Shown here in pieces: positions 30,835 to 39,636 of a stretch of 64,000 bases of DNA. Numbering within the stretch: position 1 is the first letter of the stretch; each line of letters opens with the position of its first letter. The stretch is taken from positions 62,001 through 126,000 of the forward strand of contig JBBSWN010000010.1 of the NCBI GenBank assembly GCA_038046265.1. Reading direction: 5' to 3'. A program made the position numbers and the translations under genes. The notes under the pieces are model-generated. The model was not told the origin of the DNA and ran no database searches. It saw only the letters and a list, made by a program, of their open reading frames with translations. The stretch is from JAGWAC01 sp038046265 (GTDB lineage: Archaea; Nanobdellota; Nanobdellia; SCGC-AAA011-G17; JACPIM01).

Positions 30835-31728
30835 ATGAAAAAATTGACTTTATTGAATATTAATTTTAATGATAGCAACCATACGCTGGAGTTATTAGAG
30901 AGTTTAAAGAATTCTAATTTTAAGGAATATGACTTTTTAGTATGGGACAATAATTCTACAAAGCCAGAGGCTGCTGAAGCGAGAGATAAAATAGAGAAAA
31001 TGCAGGATATTAAACTAATCAAAAACAGCAAAAATTTAGGTTTTACAGGCGGTGTTAATGGAGCTCTTAAACACATTAAGACAAAATATGTTTTATTGTT
31101 AAATCCAGACACTATAATTGATAAAGATACAATTAAGGAAATGCTAGGTCTTATTGAAGGTGATGAAAAAATAGCTTTTGTAAGCGCAGCAATTTATAAT
31201 TATCATCAAAGAGACAAGATAGACTCTTTTGGCGGGAAAATGAGTTTTTTTACTGGCATAGGAAGGCCGTTGAAAATTGAAACTGAAACCAGAGAATTGA
31301 AAGATGGAGAATATTGCGATGCCTGCTGCTTGATGTTTAACAGGGAAATTTTTATAGAATTAGGCGGGTATGATGACAGGTATTTTGCTTATGCTGAAAC
31401 AGAAGATGTTTTATTTAAAGCTATGAAAAAAGGGTATAAAGTTTATATAAACCCTAAGGCAAGAGTATGGCATAAACTATATGGAAGTTCTGGGGGAAAA
31501 AGGAGCAAATTTACAACTTATCATTTAGCTAGAAATAGAATTCTGTTAATGAGGAAGTATTTATCATTACCAAGATTTATGCTCTTTTTATTTTTGAATT
31601 TATTTTTAATTACTCCGGTACAAACTTTAATATTTTTGAAAAGAAAACAGTTTGATTTAATGCCGAGCTATTATAAGGGAATTTTACACGGACTTATTGG
31701 GAAATATGGAATGGCTTTTTTTGAATAG
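30835..31728 (+). CDS. GT2 glycosyltransferase (rhamnosyltransferase-like)
   Basis: From the ATG at 30835, preceded by GGAG with normal spacing, the 297-residue protein starts MKKLTLLNINFNDSNHTLEL. It has the GT-A nucleotide-binding region (FLVWDNNS, GFTGGVNGALKH), the metal-binding LLNPDT and the acceptor/base region YFAYAETEDVLF typical of the rhamnosyltransferase branch. Hydrophobic C-terminal segments (FMLFLFLNLFLITPV) suggest membrane association. It likely transfers a deoxysugar to a lipid-linked glycan. An upstream start would add 32 unrelated residues. Confidence 0.82.
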   Translation: MKKLTLLNINFNDSNHTLELLESLKNSNFKEYDFLVWDNNSTKPEAAEARDKIEKMQDIKLIKNSKNLGFTGGVNGALKHIKTKYVLLLNPDTIIDKDTIKEMLGLIEGDEKIAFVSAAIYNYHQRDKIDSFGGKMSFFTGIGRPLKIETETRELKDGEYCDACCLMFNREIFIELGGYDDRYFAYAETEDVLFKAMKKGYKVYINPKARVWHKLYGSSGGKRSKFTTYHLARNRILLMRKYLSLPRFMLFLFLNLFLITPVQTLIFLKRKQFDLMPSYYKGILHGLIGKYGMAFFE

Positions 31729-31737
31729 ATTTATATA
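31729..31737 (+). promoter_or_regulatory. TATA box before the IMPase-family gene
   Basis: ATTTATATA lies about 32 nt before the ATG at 31765, predicting a leader of only a few bases. It directly follows the GT2 stop codon at 31728. Confidence 0.45.
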
Positions 31738-31764
31738 TTAACTTATTTGGTTCTTGCATGCAAA

Positions 31765-32817
31765 ATGATTCAAGATAAAGATTTAATTTTATTAAGGGAA
31801 GATTTAATTAAATTATCCCGGAGAATAGGTAGAGGAATTTCAGAGGATGTTTTTGGAAGATTATCTATAATAGAAAGAAAAAAACAAGTATTTAACCAAA
31901 GGACTGAAGGAAATACTTCAAAGCTCGATGCTATTGCAGATACTATTATAGTTTATGAAGCACAAAAAATAGCTCGTAAACATGGAATTCCAATTTCTAT
32001 TTTATCTGGTGGAGACAAAATTAAAGAAGAAGTTAATGTTTCTGTATCAGGATCGTTACAAGATAGGGTTGTATTTTCATGTGATGGAGTTGATGGCACC
32101 ACAAATGCAATGACTGATGGAATGCCTTGGGCATCTGCTTTATTTGGATATACTGACCCAACAAGCAAACCTTTAGAAGGACTTAAATTTGGGGATTTTG
32201 TTACTGGTGCTGTGTATGTTGTTAGTGGAACTTCATTTGGTACTGTAAAAACGGGAAATTTATTTTTTGCTTATGATGGATGTGATTCTGCTATATTAAA
32301 TGATGTTAATGGTGGCTTGTATCCTTTATTAACAACAGAAGAAACACAAGCTAAAAATTGGACATTTGGAATAGATACTATGGCTGCCAGAGCAACATAT
32401 CTGCCTGGGCCAGAAAGAGACACAAAAGGAAGCGCTAGAAGACAGAAATTCTGGCAAGCTTTGACAGGATTAATTGGAACTGCTGTAAATGATGAAGTTA
32501 GATTATTCGGGGCTGGATTAGAGCAAATGGCTATATTATCGCCTGCTACTGATAAAATAGATACAACCTTAAGTTTTTATTCTGGAAATCCAAGATTAGC
32601 TGGATGTTTAGCTGCTTACCAATTTAAAGATAATATTATTGGACCAAAAACAATTTTGAAAAAAGCTGGTGCAAAAGTTGTTGTATTTGCCGGACCGCAA
32701 AAAGGAATGGATATTGATGAAGTTCCATTACAACCACATACACATTATTTAGCTGCTGGTAATGATGAAGTTAAGAACTTTGTTTTAGATGCTTTAAAAG
32801 ATTATAATCCGGATTAA
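31765..32817 (+). CDS. Inositol monophosphatase/FBPase-superfamily phosphatase
   Basis: The 350-residue protein contains CDGVDGTTNAMTDGMPW, matching the D.IDGT.N..G.P metal site of the IMPase superfamily, preceded by KLDAIADTIIVYEAQKIA and a GGDKIKEE segment where the family has an acidic metal ligand. A late GAGLEQMAILSPATDKIDTT stands in place of the usual GSAALDL..VA.GR.D. It is longer and more divergent than typical IMPases (about 260). Next to sugar-nucleotide genes it may dephosphorylate a sugar phosphate. ATG 31765 is preferred to the upstream TTG at 31747. Confidence 0.65.
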   Translation: MIQDKDLILLREDLIKLSRRIGRGISEDVFGRLSIIERKKQVFNQRTEGNTSKLDAIADTIIVYEAQKIARKHGIPISILSGGDKIKEEVNVSVSGSLQDRVVFSCDGVDGTTNAMTDGMPWASALFGYTDPTSKPLEGLKFGDFVTGAVYVVSGTSFGTVKTGNLFFAYDGCDSAILNDVNGGLYPLLTTEETQAKNWTFGIDTMAARATYLPGPERDTKGSARRQKFWQALTGLIGTAVNDEVRLFGAGLEQMAILSPATDKIDTTLSFYSGNPRLAGCLAAYQFKDNIIGPKTILKKAGAKVVVFAGPQKGMDIDEVPLQPHTHYLAAGNDEVKNFVLDALKDYNPD

Positions 32818-32856
32818 AAACAAATAATTTATAAATTTAATCTATATAAAAAGTTT

Positions 32857-32871
32857 GGAGGGATTATGACT
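32857..32871 (+). promoter_or_regulatory. Shine-Dalgarno/start block shared with the 49936 gene
   Basis: The 15-mer GGAGGGATTATGACT covers the ribosome-binding site and first two codons. It is repeated exactly at 49927-49941 in front of a radical SAM gene. Both have TATATA(A/G)AAA-type sequence just upstream. The spacing between GGAGG and ATG is only 4 nt. Confidence 0.5.
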
Positions 32872-35028
32872 AGAGTTCTTGTAACAGGAGGAGCTGGATT
32901 TATTGGACACCATTTTATTAATCATTTGCTTGTAAATACTGACTGGGAAATTATTGTTTTAGATAAATTAAATTATGCAAGCTGTGGGTGGGACAGAGTA
33001 AGAGACATAAATGTTTTTAATCCTAAAAGAGTTTCTTTATTGTCTGCTGATTTTTCTCACCTTCTTGATCAGGGACTTGTAAAAGAAATTGGAGACTGCG
33101 ATTATATTTTTCATATAGGTGCTGAGACGCACGTCGACAATAGTATTTTGAATCCAGAACCTTTTGTGATGAGTAATGTTGTTGGAACTATGAGATTATT
33201 GGATTTAGCAAGAACAATGCCAAATTTAAAGAAGATGTTTGTTTTTTCCTGTTATGATCAAGATACATTTGCTTTAACTAAAAATGGAATTAAAAAATTT
33301 GATGAAATCAAAGTAGATGATAAAGTTTTATCTATTAATCCTAAAACCGGCGAATTAGAAGAAAAGGATGTTGAGGCTGTAATTATTCAAGATTATGAGG
33401 GAGATATGTATCATTTTGAAAGTTCCAGAGCAGACATAAAAGTTACTCCAAATCACAGGATGTTTTTTGTTTCAAGTAAGGAAGGAATTCAAGTTGAAGA
33501 GGCTAGTGAAGTGGCAAAAAGATCAGTTGTTCATTTGCCAAGAGGAAACTGGAAGGGAGAAGATCAAGAAAATATTTTTTTAGAAGGAATCGGTTATGTA
33601 AAAACAGAAGATCTTTTTTATTTATGTGGTATTTTTATTGGTGATGGATTTACTGCTAAGCAAATAAAGATTATGGAATCGAAGAGCGGTTTGACTAAAT
33701 TAGAAAGAATGGATTTGGCAAGAGATTCTGAAACTGGCAGATTTATTAATACTGGAAAGATTGGGCCAATTGAAGTTGTGACTAGTACAAGCTGGAGAAT
33801 ATTTTTCGATATCCCTGTTTTAGATAAAGCGAGAGAAAGGCTGGAAAACACTTTACAAAGCTTAAATATTAAATATTCTGCACATTCTGGAAAGTCAGGA
33901 GAGCATATTTATTTTTCATCTAAAGAATGGCTGAAATTTTTTGAACAATTTGGAAAAGGTGCAGAAAATAAAAACATTCCTTCATGGATGCTAGAATATG
34001 ATAAAAAATATTTGAAGTGTTTATTTGAAGGCCTTATTGATAGTGACGGATATTATGGCAAAAGCCACATTCAATATACTACAATATCTAAAAAGCTTTT
34101 AAAGGATATTTGTGAACTTGGATTTAAATTAGGAAGATACCCTTTTTTTAGAAAACGATATAGTGAATCTATTTTTGAAAACAGAGTAATTAAAGGTTAT
34201 GCTTATTATATTAATTTTCCATTACAAGATGTTAAAATTGGAAATAAAAATGTTAAAATAGAAAATTACAAGGGGAAGATATGGTGTCTGAAAGTAAAAG
34301 ATAATAAAAATTTTATTGTTGCCAGAAATGGCAAACTAGCTTTCTGCGGAAATACTGATGAAGTTTATGGACACGCACCAGATGGTGTTGCTTACAAAGA
34401 ATGGGACAGGCATAATCCAACAAATCCTTATTCTGCTTCAAAGTCAGGTGGGGAAATGCTGGCTTTATCGTATGCAAATACTTATGGTGTTCCTGTTGTT
34501 ATTACAAACTGTATGAATGTTTTTGGTGAAAGACAACATCCTGAAAAATTTATACCAAAAGCATTGAATAAAATTCTTAAAGGAGAGAAAGTTACTTTAC
34601 ATTATTATCCTGGAAAGGAAAGACCGGGTGCAAGATTCTGGATACATGCAAGAAATGTTGCTGCGGCAATTATGTTTTTAATAGATCATGGAAAAGTTGG
34701 AGAGAAATATAATATTGTTGGAGAAAAAGAAGTTGATAATTTAGAGATTGCAAAAATGATTTCAAAAATTACTGGCAAAGAGTTAAATTATGAAATTGAT
34801 GATACTTATATGGACAGACCAGGACATGACTTAAGGTATGCTCTTGATGGAACAAAAATGAAAGAAATGGGTTGGCATATTCCAATTCCATTTGAACAGT
34901 CGTTTGAAAAAACAGTCAGATGGATGGTGCACGAAAATAATTTAAGATGGCTTGATATCAGCACTTATTCTAAACTTGTGAATGGAAAAAATGCCATGCA
35001 AAAAGTTGCACTTCAATCTATCAAGTAA
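32866..35028 (+). CDS. RmlB-like nucleotide-sugar 4,6-dehydratase with intein
   Basis: The 720-residue product is an extein of 352 residues split by a 368-residue intein (33250-34353). The extein starts TRVLVTGGAGFIGHHF and includes HIGAETHVDNSI, the catalytic STDEVYG motif and YSASK. It ends with the RmlB signature RPGHDLRYALDGTKMKEMGW. RmlB enzymes convert NDP-glucose to the 4-keto-6-deoxy sugar. The intein interrupts the catalytic motif exactly between Ser and Thr, so the enzyme can act only after splicing. The strong GGAGGG before the ATG supports the start. Confidence 0.92.
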   Translation: MTRVLVTGGAGFIGHHFINHLLVNTDWEIIVLDKLNYASCGWDRVRDINVFNPKRVSLLSADFSHLLDQGLVKEIGDCDYIFHIGAETHVDNSILNPEPFVMSNVVGTMRLLDLARTMPNLKKMFVFSCYDQDTFALTKNGIKKFDEIKVDDKVLSINPKTGELEEKDVEAVIIQDYEGDMYHFESSRADIKVTPNHRMFFVSSKEGIQVEEASEVAKRSVVHLPRGNWKGEDQENIFLEGIGYVKTEDLFYLCGIFIGDGFTAKQIKIMESKSGLTKLERMDLARDSETGRFINTGKIGPIEVVTSTSWRIFFDIPVLDKARERLENTLQSLNIKYSAHSGKSGEHIYFSSKEWLKFFEQFGKGAENKNIPSWMLEYDKKYLKCLFEGLIDSDGYYGKSHIQYTTISKKLLKDICELGFKLGRYPFFRKRYSESIFENRVIKGYAYYINFPLQDVKIGNKNVKIENYKGKIWCLKVKDNKNFIVARNGKLAFCGNTDEVYGHAPDGVAYKEWDRHNPTNPYSASKSGGEMLALSYANTYGVPVVITNCMNVFGERQHPEKFIPKALNKILKGEKVTLHYYPGKERPGARFWIHARNVAAAIMFLIDHGKVGEKYNIVGEKEVDNLEIAKMISKITGKELNYEIDDTYMDRPGHDLRYALDGTKMKEMGWHIPIPFEQSFEKTVRWMVHENNLRWLDISTYSKLVNGKNAMQKVALQSIK
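33250..34353 (+). mobile_element. Intein with LAGLIDADG homing endonuclease
   Basis: The intein is residues 129-496 of the host protein. It begins with Cys1 (CYDQDTFALTKNGIKKFDEI), has the block B motif TPNH at intein positions 66-69, two dodecapeptide endonuclease motifs (LCGIFIGDG, 125-133, and CLFEGLIDSDG, 257-267) and ends NFIVARNGKLAFCGN, followed by Thr as the +1 nucleophile. The penultimate residue is Gly rather than His. Both DOD motifs keep the acidic residue, so the endonuclease may still be active. There is no frameshift or stop in it. Confidence 0.93.
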
Positions 35029-35087
35029 AACTTTTTAAAAAATTTAATCAAAAGTAATACTGAATTATTAACCAAGTAATAAATATA

Positions 35088-35096
35088 TTTTTAAAC
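35088..35096 (+). promoter_or_regulatory. TATA box of the wbuC-like gene
   Basis: TTTTTAAAC is centred about 26 nt before the ATG at 35118, predicting a leaderless transcript and a separate promoter from the upstream dehydratase gene. Confidence 0.45.
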
Positions 35097-35117
35097 TAAT
35101 TCTTTTCTAAAATTTAA

Positions 35118-35672
35118 ATGTTACAAACAATTACAAAAGAATTAATTGAAGAAATGGCTGAAAAAGCCAGAACAAGTCCGAGGAAGAGGGCGCTAAAATG
35201 TTTGCATACTCCTCCAAAAGGACCTGAAGATAATTCTTATGAACCACAAAGACTAGTAAATGCTTTTCAAAGAGACACTTATGCACAACCACACAAACAC
35301 GGAAACAGAGATGCAAATGGAAATGAGGATCCTAACAATCCATCTAAATTAGAAACGTTTACAGTTTTAAAAGGAAAGCTTTATGTTGTATTTTTTGATG
35401 ATCAAGGACATTTAAGAGAAGAAATTTTGCTTTCAAATGATTTAATTCCTTATGTTGAAGTTCCACCAGGAACATGGCATACTGTAGTTGGAGAATCAGA
35501 AGTTTCTGTTGGGTTAGAAGTTAAAGTTTTAGATCCAAGCAACCAACAAAGTCCGACATATAATATGAGAACTGATAAATTCTTTGCACCTTGGGCTCCA
35601 AAAGAAGGAACTCCAGAAGCTGTTCAGTATTTAGAAGGTCTAAGAAAAAGATTAGCTATTTTTAGAGCATAA
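35118..35672 (+). CDS. WbuC-family cupin metalloprotein
   Basis: The 184-residue protein follows the WbuC pattern: ITKELIEEMAEKARTSPRKR, then RALKCLHTPP, a cupin barrel with the metal-binding TYAQPHKHGNR and VPPGTWHTVVGESEVSVGLE, and the family ending KFFAPWAPKEG followed by a short helix. WbuC proteins are encoded in O-antigen and other surface-glycan clusters; their reaction is not established. An Asn/Asp-rich insertion (NRDANGNEDPNNPSK) sits in the first cupin motif. It supports a cluster role in deoxysugar or amino-sugar modification. Confidence 0.85.
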   Translation: MLQTITKELIEEMAEKARTSPRKRALKCLHTPPKGPEDNSYEPQRLVNAFQRDTYAQPHKHGNRDANGNEDPNNPSKLETFTVLKGKLYVVFFDDQGHLREEILLSNDLIPYVEVPPGTWHTVVGESEVSVGLEVKVLDPSNQQSPTYNMRTDKFFAPWAPKEGTPEAVQYLEGLRKRLAIFRA

Positions 35673-35733
35673 ATTTATAGATTTTTATTAGTAAACCTTT
35701 TTAAATTAAGACTTCTTAGTATTTAAGTGAAAA

Positions 35734-36885
35734 ATGAGGTATGATTTTGTAGTTTTGGGCGCCACTGGCATGCAGGGCAGGATTGTATCTAGAGACTTAT
35801 TAGAAAATGGATTTTCTGTTTTAATGTGCGGGAGAGACAAGCCGAGAGTAGACCAAATTTTAGACAAATATGATAAAACTTCTTTTCAATATGTTGACAT
35901 AAATGACAAGAGCCATGCTTTGGATGTTTTGAAAAAATCAGGAGCTAATGTAGTTGTAAACTGCATGGAGGGAGATTTTAATTTATTAGCTTTAGAACTT
36001 TCAATGAAAGCAAATGCAAGCTGTCTTGACCTTGGGTCTGAAATATGGATGACTAAGAGACAATTAAAATTAAATGATTTATTAAAAAGAAAAGGATTAA
36101 TTTCTATTACAGGATGCGGGAGTGTTCCGGGTGTTGGAAATGTAATGCTGACTCATGCTGCAAATAAATTAGATAAAGTTACTGACATTGATGTTGGATT
36201 TAGCTGGGACTCAAACATAAAGAAGTTTGTTGTGCCATTTTCAATTAAAAGTATTTTAGAAGAGTTTACTGATCCTGCTCCTATTGTACAGAAAGGAAAA
36301 TTTATTAAGAAAACTCCTTTAGATTCTGTAATTGTTGACCATCACAGGGAAATTGGGAAGCAGAAAGAATTTTTTGTAAGGCATCCAGAAACTTATACTT
36401 TTTTCAGGTATTTTAAAGATAAGGGAGTAAAGAACATAAGATTTTATGCTGGATTTCCGCAACATTCTTTTGAAAAGATAATGGCTATGATAGATTTAGG
36501 GTTAGCAAGTTATGATGAACTTTTAATTAATGGGGTGAAAATAGCTCCTGTTGATTTTTTGACAGAAGTCTTGAAAAGAATTCAAATTCCCAAAGAATAC
36601 AAGGAAGAGGAAAATTTATGGGTTAAAGTTACAGGAGAAAAGAACAAGGAGAAGAAAACTATTTTAATGGAATGTATTGTGCCGACTTTAAGTGGATGGC
36701 ATGATGCTGGGTGCAATATTGACACTGGAATGCCAGCAAGCATAATGGCCCAGTTTGTGAAAAATGAAACTATTAAAGAGAAGGGAAGTTTTGCTCCTGA
36801 AGCTTGTGTACCGCCAGAACCTTTGTTCAAGGAATTAAGAAAGAGAAAAATGGTTGTTTATGAGAATGGAAGAATAATAAATTAA
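35734..36885 (+). CDS. Saccharopine dehydrogenase-family oxidoreductase
   Basis: This 383-residue protein starts with a Rossmann motif VVLGATGMQGRIVSRDL and continues with the family's second block (NVVVNCMEGDFNLLALELSM and GCGSVPGVGNVMLTHAAN). The C-terminal alpha/beta domain ends MPASIMAQFVKNETIKEKGS. The family includes lysine-forming saccharopine reductases, lysine 6-dehydrogenase and carboxynorspermidine dehydrogenase. No lysine pathway gene is adjacent. Within this glycan region it may act on an amino-sugar or polyamine. It converges with the radical SAM gene 3 nt away. Confidence 0.8.
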   Translation: MRYDFVVLGATGMQGRIVSRDLLENGFSVLMCGRDKPRVDQILDKYDKTSFQYVDINDKSHALDVLKKSGANVVVNCMEGDFNLLALELSMKANASCLDLGSEIWMTKRQLKLNDLLKRKGLISITGCGSVPGVGNVMLTHAANKLDKVTDIDVGFSWDSNIKKFVVPFSIKSILEEFTDPAPIVQKGKFIKKTPLDSVIVDHHREIGKQKEFFVRHPETYTFFRYFKDKGVKNIRFYAGFPQHSFEKIMAMIDLGLASYDELLINGVKIAPVDFLTEVLKRIQIPKEYKEEENLWVKVTGEKNKEKKTILMECIVPTLSGWHDAGCNIDTGMPASIMAQFVKNETIKEKGSFAPEACVPPEPLFKELRKRKMVVYENGRIIN

Positions 36886-36888
36886 TTC

Positions 36889-38277
36889 TTAGGCTGCGCT
36901 TGATAATTTAATTCCATACAACTGATTGTCTTTATAGCCTCTGAATTTATTATAAACAAGTTTGTAAAGATTTTTTATAGGTTTATTATCTGGCATGTTA
37001 ATTAAGACTTTTAACAAACCAGTTTTGTATATAACTGGGTAAGCTGCTGCTACTGCAAACCATTTTTGTAGATGCTCTACTTGTTTTTTATTTTTAAGTT
37101 TTACTATCGTGGTTTCAAAGAATTTAGGACCAATGTCATTAAAGTCACCTTCTAAAAGACCACGAGATATTGCATATTCTGTTAAAGGCAAGCCAGGATA
37201 AGGCTGGAATATTGAGCACCAAGCATATAAAGGCTTACATTTTATATTCATTTTTAATGTTTCTATGTCTGTTTCTAAACTTGATTCTGGCAAACCTAAA
37301 ATATTCTGCAACATGATTTTTATTCCATATTTGTGCAATAAATCTGATGCTTTGTAGACTGTTTCCTTGTCCATTTCTCTTTTAATTACAACATTTCTTA
37401 TATAATCGTCTGCTGCTTCCAAAGCCATGTGAACTGAGTAACAGCCTGCTTCTTTTAATAAACGAGCTGTGTTTTCATCTACAGTGTTCGGCCTTACGTG
37501 ACAATGGAAAGGCAAATTAATTTCTTTTTTATATTTTTCTGAGAATTCTTTTAACCAAGGCTTGTTCATTACAAAAATATCATCTTGAAAATAAACAAAT
37601 TTACCGCCATGTTTTTCAAATACTTGTTTTATTTCAGCAATTAAATTATCTACTGATCTCCATCTAACCCACCTTCCTTTTCCACCATAGATTTTATCTA
37701 TTGATGCATTGAAACAGTATTGACATTTATAGGCACAACCCCTGCAAGCTATGAAATGTCTTATTGGTTCATCTTTCCAGATTTTATGTTCATATGCAAC
37801 ATCTCTATCTGGAAAAGGCAATGTGTCAAGAGATTCATTTAGATTTCTAATTTCATTTTTGTAAATTTTTCCATCTTTTTTTATCCAAAGATTTTGAATA
37901 TTTGTGTAATCTTTTCCTTCGTCATAATTATTTGCCAATTCTGCTATTGCTTCCTCACATTCACCTTGCGCTACAATGTCCATTCCTTCTTCTTCTATTA
38001 CTTGTGGGTGGAAAGTTGGATGTGAGCCACCCATTAAAGTCAAGAAATTATGATGTTGTTTTAATTCATTTGTTATTCTTAGAAATTCGGTTTGACCACC
38101 AGTCATTACAGAACCAGCTACAACATCGGGTTTAAAGTCTTGGACTACTTTTTTTAAATCGTCTTGGCCAATAACTGCTATTTTTGTCTGGTGGTTGTAT
38201 TTTTTTAGAATTGCACTTATGTATAATAAACCTAAGGGTTCTACAGGATGCTTCCATGCTAAAAATAGAAATTTCAT
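36889..38277 (-). CDS. B12-binding domain radical SAM protein
   Basis: The 462-residue protein has an N-terminal cobalamin-binding-like Rossmann domain (about 1-120, with LMGGSHPTFHPQVIEEEGMD) and a radical SAM core with the cluster motif CAYKCQYC (C181, C185, C188). HVRPNTVDENTARLLKEAGC and NILGLPESSLETDIETLKMN are typical of class B enzymes (the BchE/P-methylase group). A lysine-rich C-terminal region follows. Such enzymes perform methylation, ring formation or other rearrangements on unactivated carbons. No substrate can be assigned. A second member is at 58088. Confidence 0.88.
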   Translation of the reverse strand: MKFLFLAWKHPVEPLGLLYISAILKKYNHQTKIAVIGQDDLKKVVQDFKPDVVAGSVMTGGQTEFLRITNELKQHHNFLTLMGGSHPTFHPQVIEEEGMDIVAQGECEEAIAELANNYDEGKDYTNIQNLWIKKDGKIYKNEIRNLNESLDTLPFPDRDVAYEHKIWKDEPIRHFIACRGCAYKCQYCFNASIDKIYGGKGRWVRWRSVDNLIAEIKQVFEKHGGKFVYFQDDIFVMNKPWLKEFSEKYKKEINLPFHCHVRPNTVDENTARLLKEAGCYSVHMALEAADDYIRNVVIKREMDKETVYKASDLLHKYGIKIMLQNILGLPESSLETDIETLKMNIKCKPLYAWCSIFQPYPGLPLTEYAISRGLLEGDFNDIGPKFFETTIVKLKNKKQVEHLQKWFAVAAAYPVIYKTGLLKVLINMPDNKPIKNLYKLVYNKFRGYKDNQLYGIKLSSAA

Positions 38278-38326
38278 AGTTACCTCAACTATTGTTAATC
38301 TGTTATTTTTATAAAGATTTCGATAT

Positions 38327-39595
38327 TTAATAAGGTTCTATTTTAAGTTTGTCACTAATATCTTTTCCTTGTTCATGCATAAAAATTGTTTCTGCCATAT
38401 AATCTATGCCGTCTAGAGTTCCATATTTTTCTTTTAAATCTTGATTAAAACTTCTATTAAATCGTGCTCGATCCACTGCTTTTTCTAATGACTTTTTAGG
38501 ATCGGAAAAATCTATTTCAACACCTAGCTCTAATCTCTCAACACCGTGATTATTCATTATTATTTCTGGATCATCCTTGGGTTTGTATGATGGGAATAAT
38601 AAACCCACATCTAATCCATGTTCTGCCAGCATATGAATAGACCAAACAGAAGACCAACCAGTTCGAGCTATCTGGGCTTTTATTCTTTGATTTGCTATTT
38701 TAAATGGTGGGTGTTTAATTCCTCCGACTCGATTATTTAAATTGTCATCACTTGAATAAATCTGCAGACCCATTTCTTTAGCAATATCATAAAAACCAGA
38801 TTCTGCCAAACCCTGAATTCCTGTAACAACAACGTAAATTCCATCTTTAGGTAATTCAGTTGTATCTAATTTAGGAACATGCATTTGTGGTGGACAAGAT
38901 AATTCTGTTGGTTTTTGTTTTTCTCTTCTTCTCACATAAGAAAATACTCCTGGATCAGAAACAAAATGGAGTTTCTGATAATCTGTTAATCTTCCAGCTA
39001 AGGGGATTACTTTTTGGATTAATTCTGGATCTATCTGGACTTCGGGAAAACTTAAGGCTCTTGACAGAACTTCTGAAAAGTAGCCTGCACCTGCATTCAT
39101 GTAAAATGCATTTTGGTGTTGCAATCTTATTCTGTTATTAAAATCAAAAACTGCTGTTGTGTCTTTTAGATCTATAGCTACTTTTTCTCCTGTTAAGGTT
39201 TCAAGTTCTCTTTTTTCATTTTCAATTAGTTTTTTTAATTCTTCTTCATTTTCTGCATTATGTACTAAAAAATCTTTTAATGCTTCTTCATAATCTGAAC
39301 CTTTGAAAAAAACTTTATCTAATAAAGCTCCAACCTTTAAATCTAGTAAAAATTCACTAGGATGTTTTTCAAGAAAATCTTTTCCAGCTGCTTCTTCAGC
39401 TATTTCTTTCATAAATTGTTTTTGCCTTGACCCGGGTTCTTTGCCTTTGAAAGCATAGGAAGGAATTAAAGGAAAAACTGCTGGCAGTCTTTGAAGACCT
39501 AGAGCTTCTCTTTGATTATTGTAAGAAATAACAAAGTCAACCATTCTTGAGAACGGGCCATTACCATGAGCAAAATTAATATATATGTGTGACAT
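38327..39595 (-). CDS. Uncharacterised protein, possibly GT-B glycosyltransferase-like
   Basis: These 422 residues do not match a family I can name. The start SHIYINFAHGNGPFSRMVDF resembles the first strand/helix of MurG-like GT-B enzymes that read a G.GH motif. Near the C-terminus GIYVVVTGIQGL is followed by ARTGWSSVWSIHMLAEHGLD and GLLFPSYKPKDD, recalling the GT28 donor-site region. The middle has a charged helical segment and MNAGAGYFSEVLSRALSFPE. The call rests on these weak patterns and the glycan context. It has its own TATA-like sequence just upstream. Confidence 0.4.
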   Translation of the reverse strand: MSHIYINFAHGNGPFSRMVDFVISYNNQREALGLQRLPAVFPLIPSYAFKGKEPGSRQKQFMKEIAEEAAGKDFLEKHPSEFLLDLKVGALLDKVFFKGSDYEEALKDFLVHNAENEEELKKLIENEKRELETLTGEKVAIDLKDTTAVFDFNNRIRLQHQNAFYMNAGAGYFSEVLSRALSFPEVQIDPELIQKVIPLAGRLTDYQKLHFVSDPGVFSYVRRREKQKPTELSCPPQMHVPKLDTTELPKDGIYVVVTGIQGLAESGFYDIAKEMGLQIYSSDDNLNNRVGGIKHPPFKIANQRIKAQIARTGWSSVWSIHMLAEHGLDVGLLFPSYKPKDDPEIIMNNHGVERLELGVEIDFSDPKKSLEKAVDRARFNRSFNQDLKEKYGTLDGIDYMAETIFMHEQGKDISDKLKIEPY

Positions 39596-39636
39596 TTCAA
39601 AAAAGTTTAAGTTATTATTTATAAATTCGATTTATT

